Below, in pieces: positions 1 to 7,614 of a stretch of 64,000 nt of DNA. Position 1 is the stretch's first letter; each line of letters begins with the position of its first letter. The translations under genes and the position numbers were made by a program. Source of the stretch: JAGNZR01 sp051652785 (GTDB lineage Bacteria > Fusobacteriota > Fusobacteriia > Fusobacteriales > Fusobacteriaceae); assembly GCA_051652785.1 (NCBI GenBank), contig JBOFUX010000045.1, forward strand, positions 1 to 64,000. The letters run 5' to 3'. The notes under the pieces were generated by a model, which did not search any database, had not been told where the DNA came from, and saw nothing but the letters and a program-made list of their open reading frames with translations.

Positions 1-170
1 AGAAACTTTCTTCTGATATTGGAATCCCTTCAGGAATAAAAGAGTTAGGAGCAAAAGAAGAGGAATTACCTATATTAGCAGGTAATGCTCTTAAAGATGC
101 ATGTGGTGCTACTAATCCTAAAGTGGCAACATTAGAAGAAATTATTCAAATATTTAAAAATGCAATGTAA
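1..170 (+). CDS. Iron-type alcohol dehydrogenase, C-terminal end (5' partial)
   Basis: The reading frame is open from base 3 and stops at TAA 168-170, giving 55 residues. The sequence (DIGIPSGIKELG, then LPILAGNALKDAC, then TNPKVATLEEIIQIF) has the typical C-terminal layout of group III, iron-containing alcohol dehydrogenases such as 1,3-propanediol dehydrogenase or lactaldehyde reductase. These enzymes reduce aldehydes with NAD(P)H in the cytoplasm. The metal and nucleotide sites lie upstream of the window, so the substrate cannot be inferred. A strong terminator follows directly, so it is the last gene of its transcript. Confidence 0.8.
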   Translation, partial: KLSSDIGIPSGIKELGAKEEELPILAGNALKDACGATNPKVATLEEIIQIFKNAM

Positions 171-180
171 TTAGAGAATG

Positions 181-229
181 AAATCCCAAGTAATTGTAGA
201 ATTAAACTACACTTTACTTGGGATTTTTT
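181..229 (+). terminator. Rho-independent terminator after the alcohol dehydrogenase
   Basis: The arms AAATCCCAAGTAA and TTACTTGGGATTT pair around a loop of about 20 nt and are followed by a T tract. It begins 10 nt after the stop codon. Confidence 0.85.
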
Positions 230-320
230 ATAGATAAATTTTATGATGATTAAAAAAAATTTATTCTCACCTGAAACTTTTTTAATTTATTCAAGGGATT
301 GTATCTCTTTAGAGATTCCT

Positions 321-853
321 TCAATTCTTTTTTAAAATAACATTTAACCATTTTTCATTTTCTGTTCTTCCTTCTCTTACATCATTAGTTATCCATATTT
401 TTTCAAGAGAAAATTCTTTTATAGAAATAGTTTTTTCAAAACTTTTCTCTGTAAAACAAGAAAAATATCTGCCATCTTTTTCATAGTCAATCTCTCCATA
501 CTTAAATGAAGCATATCTATCTCACTTTTTTTTATATGTAAAATTGAAGCACATGCCCAAATTCCATTAAATTTATTTTCAAAATTCATCTCTCGCATAT
601 CCAAAAGAAGTACTTCTTGCCCTATATAGTTAGTAGCTTTTTTTACTAACTCTTTTGCTATATCAGTTGCTATTACTTGATATTTTAATTTCAAAAAATA
701 TTTTGAGTCTCGACCACTTCCACATCCTAAATCTAAAATAATATTCCCTAATGCTAAATATTCTTCAAATATTTTATACTGAACTGACATATCTGCACTA
801 ACAGTATCATTAAAAAATTCTTTCGATTTTTTATTATAGTAATCTACATTCAT
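321..853 (-). pseudogene. Class I SAM-dependent methyltransferase, broken by an internal deletion/frameshift
   Basis: The N-terminal part carries the SAM-binding motif I (ILDLGCGSGRDS, about residues 39-50) and continues to ASILHIKKSEID. Directly after this the reading continues in another frame with ASFKYGEIDYEKDGRYF and then WITNDVREGRTENEKWLN, ending at a TGA at 323-321. That second part is the normal C-terminus of small TehB/UbiE-like methyltransferases. The residues that normally join the two parts (an IYKSLKPGG-like helix and strand) are missing. The simplest reading is a deletion of a few dozen bases whose length is not a multiple of three. Without the shift the annotated frame ends at 419 with a spurious tail. 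The gene follows the PLD-type remnant by a few bases. Substrate unknown. Confidence 0.75.
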
Positions 854-855
854 TC

Positions 856-1606
856 TTACTCCTCTTCTTCCATATATTTTCTTTTAAAATAATTTTTACT
901 TCTATATTTTATTCTAATTTTTATTTCTTGAAAAATTTGTGAATTATCTCTAATCTCATTATAGAGTTCTTCATTTAATTTAAATTTTTTATCTTCAAAT
1001 GAAAAAAAATCATCTGCACTTGTTGTTATAAATTTTATCGGATTATCTAAAGCTAGTTTTTCATACTGTTTAGCAGTTAAGCCTATTTTTATCAAATCTT
1101 TTTCATGAAGTTTCTCTGAATAAAAAACTTTAAAGTTATTTGAAATTTCTTTAAGGGTAACCTCTTTTTTCATTTTATTTCCAAATAATGATAATAACAA
1201 AGGAATTTTATAGGACTTAGTCATACTTGTTTTTTCTATTAATTCAAAAAAATCCATAACTATTTTTCTCATAAAGTTCATCAAATTCCTTTAAAATAAT
1301 TTTTATTTTTTCATCTTTAGCATTACCTTTAAAATTATAATTCCACTCTACACCAGTCATTAACGCAGAATGTGAAATGTTAGATGAGCCTATAAACACT
1401 TCTGTTATTTCATTATCGTATTTAAATATATATGTTTTTGGATGAAAGGATATATTTTTTTCATTATTAAAAATTTTAGTTCCTTTTAACTCTTTAAGTC
1501 TGTACAATGCCACTGGTTCTGTAACTCCCATATAATCACTTGTTAGTATTTTTATTTTAGTTCCTTTTAGTTCAGCATTTTTAATACTCTTAACAATATT
1601 AGTAGT
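856..1606 (-). pseudogene. Remnant of a PLD-domain helicase/nuclease-type protein, truncated and frameshifted
   Basis: From about 1606 downward one frame reads IVKSIKNAELKGTKIKILTSDYMG and then HPKTYIF, then IGSSNISHSALMTGVEWN. This is the HxK...GSSN signature of phospholipase-D-like domains found at the N-terminus of large DEAD/DEAH helicases of defence type. The frame is stopped at 1244 in a run of seven T (minus strand). One T fewer would join it to the next frame, which continues FFELIEKTSMTKSYKIP and ends NYFKRKYMEEE at 856. That second part resembles the C-terminal region of the same helicase class, so the central helicase domains seem to have been lost. Upstream the frame is closed by TAG at 1609-1607, so the true N-terminus is gone too. 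Assignment of the C-terminal part is from memory of the family. Confidence 0.6.
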
Positions 1607-1705
1607 CTAAAAAAGCGTGTATTTTGGTAGTGTACAATATTTGTAGGCAAAAAAAAGAAGAGAATTTTCCCTAATATGATATAATATTTTTACAGAAACC
1701 ACATC
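1607..1705. other. Junction segment between two truncated genes
   Basis: About 100 bases separate the truncated PLD-type gene from the truncated Abi gene. Both genes lose their expected sequence at its borders. It contains no open frame. It could be the scar of an insertion sequence or of a larger deletion, but I recognise no terminal repeat or transposase fragment. Confidence 0.35.
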
Positions 1706-2139
1706 AAAAGGAGAATAACATTAGATTCAGAGTTATATGTTTTTTTATGTTTGTCATATTTTAATAAATTACATATAAATTCTCTAAAACTTATCCCCTC
1801 TTTTTCTAAAATTTCTTTAAAAAACATTACAATATGAACTTTCAATTCTGTTTCATAAAGTAAAACACCTTCTCTAATTCTATTTTCAAACTTTAATAAT
1901 TCATTATATTTTTTCTCGAGAACTCTATAATCTGTTTTAAAAAAATATTGATGATTAAAAATATTTTTATTTTGTTTTTTTCCACTAGAAAATAAATATT
2001 TTAAAGATATTATATTTAAATAATTATATTTTGTAAAAAATATTTCAGCTCTTTTTTCTTCATTGTGTGAGCTAAAATTTATATTTTTATTTTTTAAATG
2101 TTCTATTTGTTCTTTTATTAATAGTACACTCTTTTTCAT
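1690..2139 (-). pseudogene. Abi_2 (AbiD/AbiF)-type abortive infection protein, C-terminally truncated
   Basis: The 149-residue product begins with the Abi_2 pattern: KEQIEHLKNKNI, then an EEKRAEIFFTKYNYLNII segment, then FFKTDYR, and a helix LLKFENRIREGVLLYETELK. AbiD/AbiF-type proteins act in phage resistance by killing or arresting the infected cell. Family members are usually around 300 residues. Here the similarity ends near residue 135 and a short hydrophobic tail (ILLLMWFL) leads into the junction segment. The start is well supported by an upstream AGGAG. The gene is probably inactive, unless the N-terminal half works alone. Confidence 0.6.
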
Positions 2140-2268
2140 CTATTTTTACTCCTATTTTTTATTTAAAATAATCTAACTTTATTATAGCATGAATTCATTT
2201 GATTATTCGATTTTATGATTTAATTACTTTTACTTTATTTCTCTCTATCATTTTCCCTTTCTTTTTGC

Positions 2269-2274
2269 TATAAT
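2269..2274 (+). promoter_or_regulatory. Extended -10 element for the DJ-1/PfpI gene
   Basis: TGCTATAAT lies about 30 nt before the start codon, with GAGGAGG as ribosome binding site. No good -35 box is seen, consistent with an extended -10 promoter. Confidence 0.5.
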
Positions 2275-2305
2275 TAAATTACAACATTAGTAGAGGAGGA
2301 TTTTT

Positions 2306-2863
2306 ATGAAAGATAAAATTTTTGTTATGTTAGGTACTGGGTTTGAACTTATTGAAGCAATGGCTCCAGTAGATGTTTTAAGAAGAGCTGGGTTAAATGT
2401 TATAACGGTTTCAACTGCTGACAATGCTTCAGTGGAGGTTGAATCTGCACAAAAAGTTACAGTTTTAGCTGATATTAATATAAAGGATATGAATTCTGAA
2501 GAGGGAGTTATGGTTGTTATTCCTGGTGGATTCCCTGGCTATGTAAATTTAAGAGAAAACACTAAAGTCGTAGAAATTGTCAAAAACTATTTAAGCTCAA
2601 ATAAATTAGTTGGTGCTATATGTGGTGGACCTACAGTTTTAGGAGTAAATGGATTAATAAATGATTATTCTTTTGTTTGCCATTCTTCTGTTAAAAACGA
2701 AATGTCTAGTAATAAATATCAACAACAAGATGTTGTTATTGATAGAAATTTAATTACATCTCCAGGTGCTGGAAAATCTATAGAATTTGGTCTTGCTTTA
2801 GCTAGTAAATTTGTAGATAAAGATGTTATAGAAAAAATTAAAAAAGGTATGGAACTTATATAA
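2306..2863 (+). CDS. DJ-1/PfpI family protein
   Basis: A 185-residue protein of the YajL/ThiJ branch of the DJ-1/PfpI superfamily, about the usual length. The nucleophile elbow AICGGP places the reactive cysteine at residue 106, and the conserved glutamate of the family lies near residue 17 (FELIEA). The segment IPGGFPG at 72-78 is also typical. Members have been described as glyoxalases, deglycases or redox chaperones in the cytoplasm, and which applies here cannot be told from the sequence. The gene stands alone between its own promoter and a terminator and converges on the FtsW/RodA gene. Start chosen from the GAGGAGG site 7-8 nt upstream. Confidence 0.85.
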   Translation: MKDKIFVMLGTGFELIEAMAPVDVLRRAGLNVITVSTADNASVEVESAQKVTVLADINIKDMNSEEGVMVVIPGGFPGYVNLRENTKVVEIVKNYLSSNKLVGAICGGPTVLGVNGLINDYSFVCHSSVKNEMSSNKYQQQDVVIDRNLITSPGAGKSIEFGLALASKFVDKDVIEKIKKGMELI

Positions 2864-2882
2864 GTTCTGTACCTTTTTTTTT
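2843..2882 (+). terminator. Terminator overlapping the end of the DJ-1/PfpI gene
   Basis: AAGGTATGGAACTT pairs with AAGTTCTGTACCTT and is followed by nine T. It includes the last codons of the gene and probably also serves the converging gene at 2884. Confidence 0.8.
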
Positions 2883-2883
2883 A

Positions 2884-4101
2884 CTATTTTGTTTTATTTA
2901 TATTAAACACTATTCCTAAAGATATAAATATTGTTATAAGGGAACTTCCTCCAAAACTCATTATAGGCATTGGTATTCCAAATACAGGAAGTAATCCTAT
3001 TGCTACAGACATATTTATTAAAAATTGAATAAATATATATCCCGCTATTCCTATTGAGAGATATTTTCCAAAAAAATTATCACAATCTGAAGAACTATTT
3101 TTTATTAAATTAAATAGTGACCAAAATAATAAAATAATTACAAGAACTCCTATAAATCCAAATTCCTCTCCAAAAGAAGCAAATATGAAATCTGTGTGTA
3201 TTTCTGGAAGATAACTGTATTTTTGAATTCCATTTCCATATCCAACTCCAAAAATTTTTCCACTTCCAACTCCAATAAGAGATTGTCCTACTTGATACCC
3301 TTTGTCATTATCATATTGATTATTTATTAGCCCATTTAAAAAACTTTTAATCCTCAATATCTTGTAACCAGAACCCCCTAACTCATCCATTCCTTTTAAG
3401 TAAATATATCCCATCAAAGAAGAGAGACCAGTTAAAATTATAGTAGATATTATAAATATCCACTTTCCTGCTACTTTAGACATGAAAATCATAAAAAGAA
3501 AAATTGTCCCATAATGAATTAAAGTTCCTAAATCATTTTGCAACATAATTAAAATAGAAAATATTATTGGAATAATAATATTATTCAAAATTAATTTACT
3601 ATTTTTCTCTCCCTCTTTTTCTGAAATCGCAAGTCTGTGAGAAATAAGAATTATGAAAAATATTTTAAAAATTTCTGCTGGTTGAACACTTATAGAACCA
3701 ACTCTAATCCATCCTATAGCTCCATTTATTCTTGGTACAATTCTTGGTAGTAAATTAGCCATTAAAGGCATACTTCCTAAAACACAAAAAGAGGCGAGAA
3801 ATAAAAACAAATTCATTTTATTTTTTTTATATATTTTATAATTAATATTTGAAAATAAAAAAAATAAAATAGAAGAAATAATAAAATAAAAAATATGAGA
3901 ATTTAGATACCTATTTTTCATTCCTATATTATAAACACTAGCGCTATATATATTCATTATACTAATAACTGATAATATTATAACTATTACCAATATTTTT
4001 CTTTTTCTACTTTCTTTTCTATTTTTTTTATTCTCATTATCTTTCTCTTTTTGAATGGCATTTCTTTCTAAATAAATATTTTTACTTTCTATTTTATCCA
4101 T
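2884..4101 (-). CDS. FtsW/RodA/SpoVE family peptidoglycan polymerase
   Basis: A 405-residue polytopic membrane protein with about ten hydrophobic segments after a charged cytoplasmic N-terminus of about 35 residues. Family signatures are visible: GWIRVGSISVQPAEIFKI, a QNDLGTLIHYG segment, and PIPIMSFGGSSL-like sequence (GIPMPIMSFGGSSL) near the C-terminus. SEDS proteins polymerise lipid II glycan strands together with a class B penicillin-binding protein, RodA in elongation and FtsW in division. The sequence alone does not decide which role this copy has, so no symbol is given. It is followed by the Crp/Fnr gene upstream on the same strand, separated by a short AT repeat. Confidence 0.85.
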   Translation of the reverse strand: MDKIESKNIYLERNAIQKEKDNENKKNRKESRKRKILVIVIILSVISIMNIYSASVYNIGMKNRYLNSHIFYFIISSILFFLFSNINYKIYKKNKMNLFLFLASFCVLGSMPLMANLLPRIVPRINGAIGWIRVGSISVQPAEIFKIFFIILISHRLAISEKEGEKNSKLILNNIIIPIIFSILIMLQNDLGTLIHYGTIFLFMIFMSKVAGKWIFIISTIILTGLSSLMGYIYLKGMDELGGSGYKILRIKSFLNGLINNQYDNDKGYQVGQSLIGVGSGKIFGVGYGNGIQKYSYLPEIHTDFIFASFGEEFGFIGVLVIILLFWSLFNLIKNSSSDCDNFFGKYLSIGIAGYIFIQFLINMSVAIGLLPVFGIPMPIMSFGGSSLITIFISLGIVFNINKTK

Positions 4102-4106
4102 ATTCT

Positions 4107-4175
4107 TCCTTTTTAATTTTTTCCTTTTTAATTTTCTAATTTTCTAATTTTTAATTTTCTAATTTTTAATTTTTA
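4107..4175. repeat. Short AT-rich tandem repeat (TTTTCTAA / TTTTTAAT units)
   Basis: Seven or so imperfect copies of an 8-12 base unit such as TTTTCTAATTTTTAA lie between the Crp/Fnr gene and the FtsW/RodA gene. The repeat reaches into the 3' end of the regulator gene. Likely replication slippage, of no evident function. Confidence 0.6.
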
Positions 4176-4809
4176 CTATATAAGTATTTTTATCTTTTTT
4201 TTCTAATTTACCTTCTTTTATATACTGAGATAATACTCTTGATAAAGAAGGTCTTTCTACTAGAAAAATAGCAGCTAATTTTGTTAATGAAATCTCCATT
4301 TTAAAAATAGCTCCTATTCTCTTTTCTTCTATATAATTATTAAGTTTTTCTCTTATTGTTTTCTTATTTATTGTACTAGAGAGTTTTGAAGATATATGTT
4401 CAATTTTCTTACTGGATATTTTCAAAAAATTTTTCATTAATTTTTCTTTAGAATATATAATTTTAAAAAATTTTTCTTTTTCTATATATAGTACTTCTGT
4501 ATCAGTAGCTGCTATAACATCTACTGGAAGATAATTTTTCTCAGAAAATATAAAAGCTGGTGCTACCATACTGCCTTCTTTTATTTTATCCATAGTCATA
4601 ATTTTACCTTCTTCTCTTATCATCTCTGTCTTTAGACTACCTTTTATACAAAATACAGCATTTTTTAATATATCACCTGCAAATAAAAAATACTCCCCTT
4701 CTTTTATTTGTTTTGTATAAATATCTTCTTTAATAAATAATGTTTCTATTTCATTTGTAGTCAAATTTTCAAATAGTTTACATTTTCTTATTTTTTTTAT
4801 AATATTCAT
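4159..4809 (-). CDS. Crp/Fnr family transcriptional regulator
   Basis: A 216-residue protein of normal family length. Residues about 10-130 form the cyclic-nucleotide-type beta-roll (KEGEYFLFAGD, then IKGSLKTEM, and VIAATDTEVLYIEKEKF). The C-terminal part from about 155 has a winged helix-turn-helix (LTKLAAIFLVERPSLSRVLSQYIKEGKL). No cluster of N-terminal cysteines is present, so an FNR-type oxygen sensor is unlikely. The effector is unknown. A perfect 12-bp dyad lies just upstream of the start, suggesting autoregulation. The butyrate-pathway genes lie on the same strand just upstream, but behind a terminator. Confidence 0.85.
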   Translation of the reverse strand: MNIIKKIRKCKLFENLTTNEIETLFIKEDIYTKQIKEGEYFLFAGDILKNAVFCIKGSLKTEMIREEGKIMTMDKIKEGSMVAPAFIFSEKNYLPVDVIAATDTEVLYIEKEKFFKIIYSKEKLMKNFLKISSKKIEHISSKLSSTINKKTIREKLNNYIEEKRIGAIFKMEISLTKLAAIFLVERPSLSRVLSQYIKEGKLEKKDKNTYIVKIKN

Positions 4810-4817
4810 AGCCCCAC

Positions 4818-4851
4818 CTTACTATTTAATTTTATAAATTTAAATAGTAAG
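4818..4851. promoter_or_regulatory. Perfect 12-bp inverted repeat upstream of the Crp/Fnr gene
   Basis: CTTACTATTTAA (4818-4829) and its exact reverse complement TTAAATAGTAAG (4840-4851) are separated by 10 bases. It ends 8 bases before the regulator's start codon. It may be an operator for autoregulation or an mRNA hairpin. Confidence 0.5.
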
Positions 4852-4901
4852 TTATTATATCTTTTTTCTTTTATATTATCAACTTATTTTCTATTAGTAC
4901 T

Positions 4902-4934
4902 AAAAAAATAGCTGTTTACATACAGCATTTTTTT
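4902..4934 (-). terminator. Terminator after the thiolase gene
   Basis: GCTGT and ACAGC pair across TTACAT, with a run of seven A before and seven T after, so it can act in both directions. It lies 17 bases after the thiolase stop codon. Confidence 0.7.
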
Positions 4935-4950
4935 ATATAATATTACTTTA

Positions 4951-6156
4951 TTACTTAATATTTTTAAGAACAATAGATGTTCCCATTCCTCCACCTATAC
5001 ACAGAGAAGCTAAACCATAGTTTGAATTTCTTTTTTTCATTTCATGAATAAGTGTAACAATTATTCTGGCTCCTGAGGCTCCAATGGGATGTCCTAGAGC
5101 TATAGCTCCACCATTAACATTTGTTTTTTCTAAAATTGATTTTTCTGTAATATTATATATTTTTGCTAGTTCTTTTATAACACCTAGGCTTTGTGCTGCA
5201 AAAGCTTCGTTTAACTCTATTAAATCCATATCATTTATAGACATTCCTATACTCTTTAAAACTTTATCAATAGCAGGAACAGGACCTAGTCCCATGAGTT
5301 CAGGAGCAACACCTGTTTGTGCGTGTCCTATCACCTCTACAAGTGGTTTTAAATTATATTTTTCTACTGCTTCTTCAGAAGCTAACAAGATTATAGCAGC
5401 TCCATCATTAACTCCAGATGAATTTCCTGCTGTAACTGTACCATTTATTTTAAATGCAGGTCTAAGCCCACTTAATTTTTCTAAGTTTGTTTTTCTATTG
5501 GGGTATTCATCCTCTGAAAACAAGAATATTTCTTTTCCTATTTTTACTTCTAAGGGAAGAATTTCATTTTTAAACTTTCCTGAATCAATAGCTTCTATTG
5601 CTTTTTTTTGTGAATAAGCCGCAAATTTATCTTGTTCCTCTCTTGAAATATTATATTTTATAGCTATATTTTCAGCTGTAATTCCCATATGTATCTCTGT
5701 AAAAGCATCAGTTAAACCATCTATGATAATATGATCTTTTAAAGATACTTCTCCCATTTTATTCCCAGTTCTTACATTATTTTGTAAATAAGGTGCTAAG
5801 GACATTGATTCAATTCCACCTGCAAATACTAATTTTGCTTCCCCTAATTTAATATCATTTACACCTATCATTACTGACTTCATTCCACTACCACAAAGAA
5901 TATTAACAGAGTATCCAGGTACTTCTACGGGAATTCCAGAATTTATAGATACTTGTCTGCCTACACCCTGCTTTAATCCTGCACTTAGTACATTCCCAAT
6001 TATAACTTCATCAATATTAGCAGGATTTGCCCCTGTATCAGATAATATATTTTTCACAAGAGTTGCACCTAATTCCACTGGTGAAACTTTACTTAAAGTT
6101 CCTAAAAATGAACCTATTGCTGTTCTTTTTGCTGCAACAACATAAATTTTTTTCAT
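4951..6156 (-). CDS. atoB: Acetyl-CoA acetyltransferase (thiolase II)
   Basis: This cytoplasmic enzyme interconverts two acetyl-CoA and acetoacetyl-CoA. The protein has 401 residues, normal for the family. The acyl-accepting cysteine is Cys88 (NILCGSGM), the histidine motif GHPIGASGAR lies near residue 355, and the proton-transfer cysteine is Cys386 (CIGGGMG). It is the last gene of the run atoD-atoA-atoB, followed by a terminator. In lysine or glutamate fermentation it would cleave acetoacetyl-CoA, formed by the neighbouring CoA-transferase, to acetyl-CoA for ATP synthesis. The reverse, condensing direction is also possible. A ribosome binding site TAGGAGG precedes the start. Confidence 0.93.
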   Translation of the reverse strand: MKKIYVVAAKRTAIGSFLGTLSKVSPVELGATLVKNILSDTGANPANIDEVIIGNVLSAGLKQGVGRQVSINSGIPVEVPGYSVNILCGSGMKSVMIGVNDIKLGEAKLVFAGGIESMSLAPYLQNNVRTGNKMGEVSLKDHIIIDGLTDAFTEIHMGITAENIAIKYNISREEQDKFAAYSQKKAIEAIDSGKFKNEILPLEVKIGKEIFLFSEDEYPNRKTNLEKLSGLRPAFKINGTVTAGNSSGVNDGAAIILLASEEAVEKYNLKPLVEVIGHAQTGVAPELMGLGPVPAIDKVLKSIGMSINDMDLIELNEAFAAQSLGVIKELAKIYNITEKSILEKTNVNGGAIALGHPIGASGARIIVTLIHEMKKRNSNYGLASLCIGGGMGTSIVLKNIK

Positions 6157-6195
6157 TTTTACCTCCTAAATAATATAGAAAATCATAACAATATA

Positions 6196-6861
6196 TTATT
6201 CACCCATAATTTTTAAATTTTTAGAAATTATAAGCTTTGCATCTGTAAATTGCTCTATTTCTACTACTGAAGAATGAGGACTTATTTCTGTTAATAAAAC
6301 TCCGTCTGGTGTTATTTCCATAACACCTTTTTCTGTAACAATCATATTCACCTGGGCTTTTGCTGTAAGTGGTAAAGTACATTTTTTTACTATCTTTATT
6401 TGCCCTTTCATTGTATGTTCCATAGCTACTATAACTTTTTTAGCCCCTACGACAAGATCCATAGCTCCACCCATTCCAGGTACCATCTTTCCTGGCACCA
6501 TCCAATTAGCTAAATTCCCTTTTTCATCTACTTGGAGAGCTCCTAAAACTGTTGCATTTATATGACCCCCTCTTATAATTGAAAATGAAGTAGCAGTATC
6601 AAAAAAACACCCTCCCTCAATAAGAGTAACAAATCCTCCACCTGCATTCGTTATCTTATTTGATTCTTCGCCTACACTAGGCACTGGTCCCATTCCTAAA
6701 AGCCCATTCTCTGATTGTAAAATTACATTTATATTTTTAGGAATATATGCAGCTACTTCAGTAGGAAGCCCTATTCCTAAATTAACCACATCTCCATCTT
6801 TAAATTCTTTAGCCACTCTTCTAGCTATTATCTCTCTTATTTCTTCTTTTGTTAACTCCAT
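6196..6861 (-). CDS. atoA: Acetate/butyrate-acetoacetate CoA-transferase, beta subunit
   Basis: A 221-residue beta subunit of a family I CoA-transferase. The catalytic glutamate that forms the CoA thioester is Glu51 in the motif SENGLLGMGP. With AtoD it moves CoA between short-chain acids; in fusobacterial lysine breakdown the expected reaction is acetoacetate plus butyryl-CoA giving acetoacetyl-CoA plus butyrate. I prefer the ATG at 6861 to an upstream TTG at 6885: the ATG is one base after the atoD stop and has GGGAGGG at suitable distance. Translational coupling with atoD is likely. Confidence 0.9.
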   Translation of the reverse strand: MELTKEEIREIIARRVAKEFKDGDVVNLGIGLPTEVAAYIPKNINVILQSENGLLGMGPVPSVGEESNKITNAGGGFVTLIEGGCFFDTATSFSIIRGGHINATVLGALQVDEKGNLANWMVPGKMVPGMGGAMDLVVGAKKVIVAMEHTMKGQIKIVKKCTLPLTAKAQVNMIVTEKGVMEITPDGVLLTEISPHSSVVEIEQFTDAKLIISKNLKIMGE

Positions 6862-6862
6862 A

Positions 6863-7516
6863 TTAGTTTTTCCCTCCCTGGACAATATAGTCTACAAATA
6901 TTCCTGGTATCACAATTTCATTAGGATTTAATGCTCCTTCTACTATTTCATCTACTTCCACAATTACTACATCTGCTGCAGTTGCCATTATCGTATTAAA
7001 ATTTCTTGTAGAGCCTTCAAAAGATAAGTTTCCATAAATATCCGCTTTTGTAGCATATATAATTGCTACATCTGCTTTTAAAGGTGTTTCTAAAATAAAT
7101 TTATGTCCATTAACTTCTATTATTTGTTTTCCTTCTTCAACAGTAGTTCCTATTCCTGTAGGAGTGAGAATTCCACCAAGACCTGCTCCACCTGCTCTTA
7201 TTTTTTCGGCTAAAGTGCCTTGAGGTATTAATATTACTTCAATCTCTCCATCACGCATTTGTCTTCCTGTTTCTGGATTAAGTCCAATATGAGAAACAAT
7301 AGCTTTTTTCACTCTTTTATTTACTATTAATTTCCCTTTGTCACTATCTATTAAACTTGTATCATTAGCAATTAAAGTTATATCTTTGATTTCATTTTTT
7401 AACATTTCATCAACTAAGTTTTTAACACCTCCTGTTTGCATAAATCCCCCCATCATAATGGACATTCCACTTTTTATATGTTTACCAGCTTCTTTTAATG
7501 ATACTACTTTCCCCAT
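6863..7516 (-). CDS. atoD: Acetate/butyrate-acetoacetate CoA-transferase, alpha subunit
   Basis: A 217-residue alpha subunit that pairs with AtoA. Typical sequence is visible at the N-terminus (SLKEAGKHIKSGMSIMMGGFMQTGG, here only noted by its GGF motif near residue 23) and in the glycine-rich GGAGLGGILTPTGIGT segment near 105-120. The start at 7516 is chosen because AAGGAGG stands just before it; a longer frame to 7561 would run into the preceding terminator hairpin. That hairpin separates this gene from etfA, so atoD may have its own expression level. Confidence 0.9.
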   Translation of the reverse strand: MGKVVSLKEAGKHIKSGMSIMMGGFMQTGGVKNLVDEMLKNEIKDITLIANDTSLIDSDKGKLIVNKRVKKAIVSHIGLNPETGRQMRDGEIEVILIPQGTLAEKIRAGGAGLGGILTPTGIGTTVEEGKQIIEVNGHKFILETPLKADVAIIYATKADIYGNLSFEGSTRNFNTIMATAADVVIVEVDEIVEGALNPNEIVIPGIFVDYIVQGGKN

Positions 7517-7549
7517 TACTGTCCTCCTTATAATATTAGTAAAATTACT

Positions 7550-7606
7550 AAAAAACCCCATGATCGGATTCTCTATTATATGCAGAGATTCTCTTCAATC
7601 ATGAGG
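7550..7606 (-). terminator. Hairpin terminator or attenuator between etfA and atoD
   Basis: Read on the minus strand, CCTCATGAT (7606-7598) pairs with ATCATGGGG (7564-7556), with an inner TCTCT/AGAGA pairing, and is followed by six T. It lies between the etfA stop and the atoD ribosome binding site, so it would end or reduce transcription from bcd-etfBA into atoDAB. Confidence 0.7.
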
Positions 7607-7614
7607 TTATCCAA

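Noticed and set aside
1607..1705. Insertion sequence between the broken genes
   Set aside because: No transposase fragment or terminal inverted repeats are visible, so it is kept only as a junction scar.
4107..4175. CRISPR-like array
   Set aside because: The units are 8-12 bases without spacers; simple slippage repeat. No CRISPR array or cas gene was seen anywhere in the window.
5084..5617. Long plus-strand open frame opposite the thiolase gene
   Set aside because: It is the antisense shadow of a well-conserved enzyme, with no ribosome binding site and no recognisable protein family.
7550..7606. Riboswitch upstream of atoD
   Set aside because: The element is a simple long hairpin with a U tract directly after etfA; a terminator explains it.
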